From NCBI GenBank assembly GCA_021818605.1, contig JAKAUH010000548.1, positions 1 to 16,002 of the forward strand: a stretch of 16,002 bases of DNA, written 5' to 3'. This document shows positions 1-8,100 of the stretch, piece by piece. Both the position numbers and the translations under genes were made by a program. Positions within the stretch are counted from its first letter, which is position 1; each line of letters starts with the position of its first letter. The notes beneath the pieces are model-generated. The model saw only the letters and a list, made by a program, of their open reading frames with translations, searched no databases and was not told where the DNA came from. Origin of the DNA: Planctomycetota bacterium. Lineage in GTDB: Bacteria > Planctomycetota > Planctomycetia > Isosphaerales > Isosphaeraceae.

Positions 1-2
1 CG

Positions 3-2492
3 CGCGAGCCCTGGTCGAGCCGAGCCGGCGGCTGGCTGAGGCGCAAGCGCCGCGGTCTGACCGTCGCGGCGGTCCTGGCATTCGCCCTGTTCGCCTCGAC
101 GTTCATCCTGCTGGCCGCCGGGATCAGCTATGTCCTTTTGCAGGGCGAGAATTTCGAGATCGTCCAGGCGGAGATCGAGGACGGCGGGAAATCCCTGGAA
201 CGCGGCGACTACGTCACGGCCCAGAAGCAGTTCAAATCAGCCGAGGAGCTTGCGTTCCACTTCGGTCGGCTCGACCTGCTCAACTATCCGTCCTCCACCC
301 CGCGGGAGAGTCTTCCGACGCTCCACGCGATCTTCCGCAAGCTCGGCAACCTGCGCCTCACCCGGGACTTCAACGAGCTGGAGCACGTGGCAACAGTCAA
401 GGGAACCGCCGCGGCGAGGCACGCCGAGGCCGAGGCCCACGCCGTGACGCTGCACCGCGCGGCGGATGGTTTGAGGTTCCGCCTGCTGCTCGAGCGCGAC
501 CGGTTGCCCGAGATTACCAGGGAGATTCGCGAGGCTCTGAGGCCGTTCTACGTGCTCGAGCGAGCCGACTGGACCAAGCTCACCCATGTGCTCGGCCTGT
601 TGAAGGAAAACGACCAGGAGCGACTCAAGGATGAGGTCAACGCGCTGATGTTCGTCTGGGTCGCCGCGCTGGCGCTGGACCGCGATACCGCCCGCGCCAG
701 CGGCCAGGTAGACGACTCAAGGACGGCGAGCGTGATCTCCGACCTGGTGGCGAAGTGCGACCTTGCCCTGGAATTCGCCAGGCCGAAGGAACCCTGGCGA
801 GCTTTGAGAGCGCGGCTGATACGCCATCGAGGAGCCGGCGATTCCGGCGAGGATCCGGCGGACGAGACCCTCGACGGCGAGCCGCGCGAGATCCACCGCG
901 AAAAATCGTCGCTGGCCGCATTCCAGTGGGGGCTGCTGGAATACTGGGCCGGTCATAAAATAAGGTCGATCAGCTGGATGCGGCACGCCATCACTCTTCG
1001 CGGCGACGATTACTGGTATCATTACTTCCTCGCGTTCATCCTTGACGACGTGGGGCTGACCGACGAGGCGCTCCAGCACTACAACACCGCCGAGGCGATC
1101 GATCCTCTGAGCCCGTATGTGCGGTTCAGCCGCGGACGGCTCTACCGCAAGAAGGGGAAGTGGCGCGAGGCCCAGAACGACTTCGACGTTGCGCTCAGTG
1201 CCCTTGGCGGCCGGCCCCAGGAACGGAATATCCACCTGGAGCGCGGCCTGCTCTGGCAGACGCTGGGCCGGTTCGCCGAGGCACGGAAGGAGTATAACGA
1301 GGTAATCAAGGCGGACCCCACGGACGATCTGGGCCGGGCAGCAAGGCTCAATCGGGGCAATATCGACGCCGACTCGGGCCGGACCGCGCGGGCACTGGCC
1401 GCGTACGACTCGCTGCTGGGCGAGGATGCGCGAGATACCCAGGCGCGGCAAAGCCGGGCGATCCTGGAACTGCGCGAGGGCCGAGCGGCACCGGCGGAGC
1501 GTGACTTGACCGTGCTGCTGGAGATCGGCCATCCGGGACGGAAGGCGCGGGGGGAGTATCTGTCCGAGCGGGCGCAGGCGCGACTCCTGCTGGGGCGGAC
1601 GTCGGAGGCGCTGGCGGATGCAATCGAGGCGCGGCGGATTCATCCGTGTGCCGCGCACGAGCGGCTGGTCCAGCGGACGTTCCTGGCGGTGCGGCGCTAT
1701 GATTTACTGCGGCTCGACCGGCCCGAGGACATTGCTGTACTCCCCCTGGGCGGGCCGCGGCTGCGGACCGATCTGCGGGCCGCCGAGATCGACCTCGGCC
1801 GGCTGGCCATGGGCCGCGGCGCGCCGGCCTATCGCGCTGGCCTGAATCGGGCGACGATCCTGGCGGCACTCGGCCGGGGCAGGGACGCGGTCGCGGCCGC
1901 AAGCCGGGCGGTAGCGATGTCCCCATTTGCGACGGACGCCCTGGCGGTCCGCGCCCGCATCCGGCTTTTTGCCGGCGATCGCTCGGGGGCCGGCGCCGAG
2001 ATCCTTTCGGCGATGGCGCAGCGTCAGGACGATCCCGCCCTGCTGGAACTGCGAGGTGATCTGCGGCTGGCCGAAGGGAATCCCGGCGGTGCGCTCGAGG
2101 ATTACGAACAGGCCGCCGCGCTGGGCTCGAGAGACGGCGTCCATCGCGGCAAGGCCGCCGCGTTGCTCGCCCTGGGAGACCGATACGGAGCGCTCGAGCA
2201 ATGGTCGCTGGCCCTGCGCCGCGACCCCGAGCTCCCCGAGGCCTATCTGGGCCGCGCCCGGACATTCTTCCTGCTGGGCGACTCAGACCAGGGATTCGCC
2301 GACCTCGAACAGGCCGCGGCCTGGGCGCATGGGGACGTCCGAGTCGAGACGGCGGTCGCCCTGACCTACCTGAATGGGCTGTCGAGGCGCCCCGAGCAGC
2401 TTACCCGCCTGCTGGTGCATCTCGGGCGCACGTTCGACGACTGGTGGCATTCGTTCGGCGGCATCAATCGGCTGGCCGCGGGGTTCGAGTGA
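3..2492 (+). CDS. Membrane-anchored TPR protein, probable C-terminal part of a planctomycete Ser/Thr kinase (5' partial)
   Basis: The reading frame is open from the left edge (first full codon at 3) to TGA at 2490-2492, about 829 visible residues, so the start lies outside the window. The internal TTG at 138 falls inside the membrane helix and is not a real start. Visible residues 11-17 are basic (WLRRKRR), followed by one hydrophobic helix at about 19-45, and the rest is outside the membrane. From about residue 300 onward there are many degenerate TPR units with the usual A/L/Y/G/P spacing, for example around 1020-1300 (EALQHYNTAEAIDP, KEYNEVIKADP) and 2040-2330. A basic stretch, single helix and TPR tail is the standard C-terminal half of planctomycete Ser/Thr protein kinases, where TPRs act as the extracytoplasmic interaction domain. 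The kinase domain is not visible, so kinase identity is inference. A plain membrane-anchored TPR protein is the alternative. It converges on the minus-strand gene that ends at 2558. Confidence 0.8.
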   Translation, partial: REPWSSRAGGWLRRKRRGLTVAAVLAFALFASTFILLAAGISYVLLQGENFEIVQAEIEDGGKSLERGDYVTAQKQFKSAEELAFHFGRLDLLNYPSSTPRESLPTLHAIFRKLGNLRLTRDFNELEHVATVKGTAAARHAEAEAHAVTLHRAADGLRFRLLLERDRLPEITREIREALRPFYVLERADWTKLTHVLGLLKENDQERLKDEVNALMFVWVAALALDRDTARASGQVDDSRTASVISDLVAKCDLALEFARPKEPWRALRARLIRHRGAGDSGEDPADETLDGEPREIHREKSSLAAFQWGLLEYWAGHKIRSISWMRHAITLRGDDYWYHYFLAFILDDVGLTDEALQHYNTAEAIDPLSPYVRFSRGRLYRKKGKWREAQNDFDVALSALGGRPQERNIHLERGLLWQTLGRFAEARKEYNEVIKADPTDDLGRAARLNRGNIDADSGRTARALAAYDSLLGEDARDTQARQSRAILELREGRAAPAERDLTVLLEIGHPGRKARGEYLSERAQARLLLGRTSEALADAIEARRIHPCAAHERLVQRTFLAVRRYDLLRLDRPEDIAVLPLGGPRLRTDLRAAEIDLGRLAMGRGAPAYRAGLNRATILAALGRGRDAVAAASRAVAMSPFATDALAVRARIRLFAGDRSGAGAEILSAMAQRQDDPALLELRGDLRLAEGNPGGALEDYEQAAALGSRDGVHRGKAAALLALGDRYGALEQWSLALRRDPELPEAYLGRARTFFLLGDSDQGFADLEQAAAWAHGDVRVETAVALTYLNGLSRRPEQLTRLLVHLGRTFDDWWHSFGGINRLAAGFE

Positions 2493-2532
2493 CCGTCGCG
2501 GGATGTAATCAGGTGGCAAGCGGCTTCTGAGG

Positions 2533-2548
2533 GATCAGATCAGATCAG
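2533..2548. repeat. GATCA short tandem repeat, three copies
   Basis: Three consecutive GATCA units plus a G lie between the convergent stops at 2492 and 2558. Flanking GAGG (2529-2532) and CCTC (2549-2552) could close a weak, bulged hairpin over the repeat. There is no T-run, so a terminator role is only possible. No other element is visible in this 65-bp gap. Confidence 0.4.
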
Positions 2549-2557
2549 CCTCGCCCC

Positions 2558-4534
2558 TCAATCCGCCTGTCGAGAAGCGAGCAGCGTCGGTCGCCGCAAC
2601 CCATCGCCGAACAGCCGCGGACGCGGCTGGGCGCGGGGAAAGTGCCGAGCGGCACCAGCGGGTACGAATCCGGGGCGCCCGCCCCGTTTGGGGATCAGAC
2701 GCATCAGGTCCGGCAGCATTGGGCCTGTCGTCAGCCCCATGCCGAGCGCCAGGACAAACGCGGTGGTGAGGTAATCGGGCGCCGGTCGGGGGTCGGCGTC
2801 AGCGTCGTGGCTGGCGGTGTCCAGCAGGCCGAGCGTTGCCCCGAGATCGTCCGGTCTCGTGGGCGCTGACCGTTCGTGCCGTAAGGTGACAGTCAGCGCG
2901 GCGAGCAGGTCGTCGACATCCGCCGCTACCGGCACCGAGGCGACCGAGTCGACGGTCCTGAGGGGCATCGGGCCGAGCCCGGCCGGTGCGTCCTCGGACT
3001 CGCCATGCGGCGTATCCACCGGGCGCGTCCGCTCGCCAGCCGATGCCAGGACCGCACCGCCGTAAATCGAGAGGTCGGCGATGTCATCATCGGGCAGGTC
3101 GTCGTCGGACAGGCGATCCTCGATCGCCTGCGAGACCCCGCGCTCGTGGCGGTCGACCGCCGGCGCCACGTCGAGCCAGGCGGAGACGAGATTCGGTCCC
3201 ATCGGCGCGGCGCTCCGCGAGGCGAGCGGTCCCAGCGGGATCCGGCCTCGCAGGTCCGCCGAGTCTTCCGAGGCGACCAGAGTCGATGGCCCATCGGCCA
3301 CCGTCGTGTCAAGCGTCGGATCCGTGACGAACAGGGGAGTCGCCGACAGAGGCGTATTCTCGGAACCGGACGACGTTGTGTTCGAGTTCTGGAGGCTCGC
3401 CTGGTTGGTCATCCACTGCAGCGTGCCGAGACCCGAGCCGGGGGATCCCGGCTGGAGGCCTGTCAGGGATCCCTGCCCCGCGGGGTTACCGCTGTTCGCC
3501 AGCGCGTCGATCCGCTGCACATCCATGGTGAACGGGACAGCCACGGCACCGGGCGAATTTGTCGCCGGCGATCCAGCGACCGAGCCCTCCTGAGGCGACG
3601 CAAGCTGGACGACAAGCGTGCCGCCGACCGGCGCTCCGTTCAATGTAATCGTGATTGCATCGATCGGCGAATTCGTCTGTGAGTTCCAGAGCGGCGCGAT
3701 CGAGGCCAGCTTGTCGCCGTCCTTGTCGAGCAGGGTGAGCCCGGCCAGGATCGGGCTATCCGCCATCGGACCTGGACGAATTGTGACGCCCACCTCGTGA
3801 GTCATCGGCCCGACGGGGAGCTGGAAGGCCGTTGTGCCCTGCGGACCGGTCCAGGTGCCCTCGTACTGGAGATTTCGAGCATCGGGGAGCGCGGCGACCG
3901 ACGTTGTCGACGTCATGGACGACGACGGTGCACCGGCGGACTCGCCGCTGGCCCAGCCGTTCGATTGGTCCCAGCTTGTCGAGGTCGTCGATCCGGTTGA
4001 GTCATAAGGCGGCGCCAACGCGTTCCGGGGATAGGACGAGGACGAGAGCGATGGCGACATTACAATAACGGGCGGGATCGAGCTCTCGCCGAGGTTCCCG
4101 GTTCTCGTCGTCGTCACGACCAGCATCCCTGAACTCGCCAGTCCGAACTGGGACACGGTCTTTATCAGCATCAGGCTCGGCGCGCTGGCCTCGCCAGCCA
4201 CCTGGCCTGCATCCCCGCCACCCGATACGGCGACCGGTTGAGCCCACGGCTGATATGGGTTGGTCGACGATGGCGAGGAGTCCCTCGCATGCACCGAGAG
4301 CGTCGCGACCGTGTTGTCCACCGGTACGACAAACGCCCGGTTCACCGGCAGCGGCTCAAACGAGATCGCGCGGCCGCCGCCGCCGAACACCGAGAGCAGC
4401 AGCCTCGATTCCAGCAACTCGGCCGGGGAGCTTCCGGTCGACAGCGCCTGCGGGACCAGACGGACGCTTCGGCGCGCTCGCCGAACGAGCCCGGTCCGCC
4501 CTCCCTCAGCGCGGTCTCGACCCTGGAATCTCAC
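2558..4534 (-). CDS. Exported LEPR-XLL-type planctomycete surface protein with C-terminal transmembrane segment
   Basis: This is a 658-residue protein starting at GTG (4534), with GGAG (plus-strand CTCC at 4541-4544) six bases upstream. The N-terminus is strongly basic (RRARRSVRL at 18-26) and then carries LLESRLLLS at 40-48, matching the LEPR-XLL motif found near the N-terminus of many large planctomycete exported proteins, where a classical signal peptide is often not apparent. The body is rich in Ser, Thr, Gly and Pro, with a beta-rich, domain-like stretch at about 230-310 (contains LLDKDGDKL) and an Asp cluster near 475-484 (DDDLPDDD). A hydrophobic helix at about 589-606 precedes a basic tail (PKRGGR onward), suggesting C-terminal membrane retention or a sorting-like signal. 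I see no cysteine. No catalytic motif is recognisable. It is divergent from the giant A2M-like gene and convergent with the TPR gene. Export is well supported; the specific function is unknown. Confidence 0.8.
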   Translation of the reverse strand: MRFQGRDRAEGGRTGLVRRARRSVRLVPQALSTGSSPAELLESRLLLSVFGGGGRAISFEPLPVNRAFVVPVDNTVATLSVHARDSSPSSTNPYQPWAQPVAVSGGGDAGQVAGEASAPSLMLIKTVSQFGLASSGMLVVTTTRTGNLGESSIPPVIVMSPSLSSSSYPRNALAPPYDSTGSTTSTSWDQSNGWASGESAGAPSSSMTSTTSVAALPDARNLQYEGTWTGPQGTTAFQLPVGPMTHEVGVTIRPGPMADSPILAGLTLLDKDGDKLASIAPLWNSQTNSPIDAITITLNGAPVGGTLVVQLASPQEGSVAGSPATNSPGAVAVPFTMDVQRIDALANSGNPAGQGSLTGLQPGSPGSGLGTLQWMTNQASLQNSNTTSSGSENTPLSATPLFVTDPTLDTTVADGPSTLVASEDSADLRGRIPLGPLASRSAAPMGPNLVSAWLDVAPAVDRHERGVSQAIEDRLSDDDLPDDDIADLSIYGGAVLASAGERTRPVDTPHGESEDAPAGLGPMPLRTVDSVASVPVAADVDDLLAALTVTLRHERSAPTRPDDLGATLGLLDTASHDADADPRPAPDYLTTAFVLALGMGLTTGPMLPDLMRLIPKRGGRPGFVPAGAARHFPRAQPRPRLFGDGLRRPTLLASRQAD

Positions 4535-4630
4535 GTCTGGCTCCGCTTCTTCCCTGAATGACCGAACGATCCCCCACGGACCGCTCGACGGGCCATCAGA
4601 CCCGGTTGTGGATCATCGGACTTACGATCA

Positions 4631-4659
4631 GAGATACAGGATATCCGCTATTGTGTCAC
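4631..4659 (-). promoter_or_regulatory. Candidate sigma70-like promoter for the LEPR-XLL gene
   Basis: On the minus strand, GTGACA (plus 4654-4659) matches TTGACA at 5 of 6 positions, and TATCTC (plus 4631-4636) lies 17 bases downstream with 3 of 6 matches to TATAAT. Transcription would start near 4624, leaving a leader of about 90 bases before the GTG at 4534. The spacing is ideal but the -10 box is weak, and planctomycete promoter consensus is poorly known. Confidence 0.3.
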
Positions 4660-4676
4660 CTCGAATTCCCCCGACA

Positions 4677-4710
4677 ATCGGCGACATTTTTCTGAAAAAT
4701 TCTCGCCGAT
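4677..4710. promoter_or_regulatory. Strong inverted repeat (two-part dyad) in the divergent promoter region
   Basis: ATCGGCGA (4677-4684) and TCGCCGAT (4703-4710) are perfect inverted copies. Inside them ATTTTT (4686-4691) and AAAAAT (4695-4700) also pair, leaving a CTG loop. Only one base on the left and two on the right interrupt the two stems. The dyad lies just upstream of the candidate minus-strand promoter and between divergent genes, where a terminator would make little sense, so an operator for a dimeric regulator or a structured element is more likely. The structure is directly visible; the role is inferred. Confidence 0.5.
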
Positions 4711-5166
4711 CCGATCACCCGGACGTTCAGACCATGTAGCCAAGCACCCAAAAGAGGCGAATCCAGGCAAGCGGCAGAACCGGTCATCCAGCGGAATCGG
4801 TCGGGCTCGGGCCCATTCATTCCATAAACGGCACCGATCGCGAAGTGTCTGCATGCGGCGACGAAATTCGAGCCGCCCGCCAGAGCCCACCGGCGCACCG
4901 TGCCGGGAATTACGATAGAGACCTAAGGGAGCCGGACGTGGTACGTTGAACCATGGAGCGGACCGTTTCTCGCGGGACGCCGCAAGTCTGTATTTCATCG
5001 TTGCGAGTCGGCAAAATCAAGGGCCTCGTGCGAGCCAGGGCCGGCGAGGCGCCATCACCACGTCCATCGCCGCGCTCGCGAACAACCGTCAGGCCGGGCG
5101 GATGCCGGCCGGATCGAGTGGAATCGAATCGGCATCGAAGAGATTCCCGTCCATCCTGAACGCTCG

Positions 5167-5172
5167 AAGGAG
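5167..5172 (+). promoter_or_regulatory. Ribosome-binding site of the A2M-like gene
   Basis: AAGGAG lies 9 bases before the ATG at 5182. It fixes the start of the giant open frame and places a signal peptide at its N-terminus. Confidence 0.75.
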
Positions 5173-5181
5173 ACAGGCACC

Positions 5182-8100
5182 ATGGGAGCAACCAGCCACG
5201 GCAGTCCCGGCCGGTGGGTCGGATGGCTTGCGATCTGGGGCGGGGCGATACTGGTGTTCGGCGCGCGCGGCCAGGACGACGGCGGCCGGCCGGGAGCCGG
5301 AGCGGCGGCGGTGCCGTCGGCGCGGGGGGCGGTTGAGCCGTCGGCGCCGGTACTGCCGGAGGCGGTCGTCGCGGCGATGCAGGAGTCGCGGTTCGACGAC
5401 GCGCGCCGGGCAATCCAGAAGCTGCGCGACCGGGCCGCGGGCGACGATCGGTCGTACTTCACCTACCTGGCCGCCGTGGCGGAGCGGCTGGCCGGCCGCC
5501 GCGCCGAGGCGCGCGCGCTGCTCCAGTCGGCGCTCGTCGACGCGCCCGCGGGTCGATGGACGGCGAAGATCCGCTTCGAGTTGGCAGATATCGAGCTGGC
5601 CGGCGGCAATCCGGCGGCCGCCGAGAGCCTGGCCCAGGCCGAGGCCGCCCGCGTGCTGGCGCCCGGACGCAAGGACCGGATCGCCGAGGTCTATCGCACG
5701 TTCGCCCTCCGGCGGCTCAAGCCCGACGACCCGGTCGTGCCGGCCGATCCCGAGGCCGCCTATGCGCTATTCGAGCAGGCGCACGAGCTGGCCCGCGGCG
5801 AGACCCTCCGCGCCGAGTTGCGTGACGCGATGGGCCGCGCGAGCCTTCAGGGCCGCAACCCCGGCCGAGCCGTCCAGAACTTCGAGGCCTATCTCCGCGA
5901 GCACCCGGAAGGGGCCGGCCGCTTCGCGGTGCGCTTCCGCCTGGGCGAGGCGCAGCGCGGCGTCAACCAGCCGCTTCAGGCGCGGCTGACCTGGTCCGAC
6001 CTGGCGCGCGACATCGAGCGCCTGGGCGCCGCGAGGACGACGCCCGAGCTGGCCGCGCGGCGGGCCTCGGCGCTCTACGAGATCGCCACGACCCACGGCA
6101 TCCCCAGTCCGCCCGACGACGCCAGCCTCAATCTCGGCGTCGCCGCATTGCGCCGATTCCTCGCCGCGGCGCCCGGGCATCCGAAAAGCGTGCGCGCCGC
6201 CTACTCGATTGCCGCCGCGTACCTCGCGCGCGGCAAGGCGAGCGAGGCTTATGACGCTCTCACGAAGTTCCTCGCCGAGGACTCCTTCCGGATCGAGACC
6301 GACGAGGCGAAGCGCGACTGGGCCGAGCTGTCGATGCAGGCCGCTTTCGAGATCGGCCGCGTCCTTCAGGGCCAGCAGCGGTACGCCGAGGCGATCGCCG
6401 CGTGGAAGGGCTACCTCGCGCGGTTTCCCAACGGTCCCCAGGGCGCCGACGCCCAGCGAGCGATCCTCGACACCCAGCTCTTGATCGCCGTCGATCACCT
6501 CCAGCGCAAGCATTACACCGAGGCGCGAGACACCTGGTCCGACTTCGTCGGACGCAACCCGCTGGACGAGCGCGTGCCGGGGATCCTCTACCAGATCGGC
6601 GACTCGTTCGAACGCCAGCAGCAGTTTGATCGAGCGATCGCCGCGTGGGAGACGCTCGCCGGCAAGTTCCCCGACAGCGAGCCCGCCGCGCACGGGGTGT
6701 TCCAGACCGCCGTGATCCTCGAGACCGAGAAGGGCCACCTGGCCGCCGCGATCGAGAAGTACCGATCGATCAAGGCCGAGCCGTGGAAGTCGCGGGGCGC
6801 GCAGCGCGTCGCCGTGATGGAGTCGAAACAGCTCGCCGTGATCACGCCGCGAGCCTTCCGCTCGGGCGACGCACCACACCTGCGGATCAGCACCCGCAAC
6901 ATCGAGACGCTGCACTTCACCGCCTACCGGCTCGACGCCGAGTCCTATTTTCGCAACAAGCAGGTGCTCGGCGGGGTTGAGTCACTCGACATCGGCCTCG
7001 TCGCGCCCGATGCGACGTGGAACGTGCCGGTCCCGGGCTATGCCCGCTACCGGCCGCTGGACCTCACGTATGACCTGAAGCGGCTCGATCTGCCCGGCGT
7101 GTATGCGGTCAAGGTGACGGATGAGAAAACGCTCCAGGCGACCACGATGGTCGTCGGCAGCGACGTCGAGGCGATCATGAAGACCTCGGCGTCGCAGTTG
7201 CTCGTCCTGGCGCAGGACATGAAGACCGGCCGCGGCCGTCCCGGCGCGCGGGTGCTCGTCGCCGACGGCGGGCAGGTCGTGCTCGAGGCGAAGACCGGGC
7301 CGGACGGCGTGCTGCTGCACACCTGGAACCCCGTGCGGGCGGGCAATCAGGGGCTGCGATTCCTGGTGCTCGACGGCCCGCACGTCGGCGGCACAGCGCT
7401 CGGCGTGCCCGGCCAGGTCGCGCAGGGACTCAGTCCGCGCGCCTACATCGACACCGACCGCCCCGCCTATCGGCCCGGCCAGAAGGTCTCGATTCGCGGC
7501 GTCGTCCGCGAGGTCCGCGAGGGGCAATATGCCGCCAACGCCGGCGCGTCGTATCGCTTCGAGGTCGCCGACAGCCGCGGCCGGCTGATCGCGTCGAAGG
7601 AGGTCAAGCTCTCGGAGTTCGGCACGTTCCACGAGACCGTTGCGCTCGGCTCGGCCGCGCCGCTGGGCGTGTACCGCGTGAGCGTCTCCCAGCCGGGCAA
7701 GAGCGCGTTCCACGGCGCGTTCCAGGTGCAGGCCTACCAGATCGAGCCGATCGAGCTGGAGTTCCGCCTGGCGAAGAGCGTGATCCATCGCGGCGAGACG
7801 GTCGAGGGGGATGTCGAGGCGCGCTACCAGTACGGCGCCCCGATGGCCTCGCGGCCGATCGACGTGAGCCTGCCCGACGGCCGCACGCTGCACGGCACGA
7901 CCGACGCCGCCGGCAAGTTCCACGTCACGTTCCCCACCGACTCGTTCGCCGAGGAGCAGACGCTCGGGCTCACTGCGCGACTGCCGCAGGACAATGTCTC
8001 GGCGTCGGCCCAGGTGCGCGTCGCCGTGCGCGGGTTCGAGATCGCCCTCAGGACGGCCCGCGGGATCTACCTCGACGGCGAATCGATCCCGCTCGAGATC

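Larger units (their letters stand above)
4535..5181. other. Divergent intergenic region (647 bp) between two exported-protein genes
   Basis: This region separates the minus-strand LEPR-XLL gene from the plus-strand A2M-like gene, so it should hold both 5' regions. It contains a candidate minus-strand promoter near 4631-4659, a strong inverted repeat at 4677-4710 and the Shine-Dalgarno of the A2M-like gene at 5167-5172. It includes local A/T-richer patches (about 4620-4760) unlike the surrounding coding DNA. Short open frames here, such as an ATG at 4953, lack a suitably spaced ribosome-binding site and have Arg/Pro-rich shadow composition, so I call no gene. I found no convincing plus-strand -35/-10 pair. 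Confidence 0.6.

Noticed and set aside
138..2492. TTG at 138 as the start of the TPR protein
   Set aside because: The frame is open further upstream to the window edge, and the TTG lies within the transmembrane helix, so it is an internal Leu codon.
2529..2552. GATCA tandem repeat as an intrinsic terminator between convergent genes
   Set aside because: The possible stem is short and bulged, with no T-run; it is listed only as a repeat.
4260..4739. 159-codon plus-strand frame across the start of the LEPR-XLL gene
   Set aside because: It overlaps the minus-strand coding sequence with its LLESRLLLS motif and has no recognisable feature of its own.
4953..5159. 68-codon plus-strand open frame in the divergent intergenic region
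   Set aside because: No suitably spaced Shine-Dalgarno and Arg/Pro/Ser-rich composition typical of chance frames in high-GC DNA.
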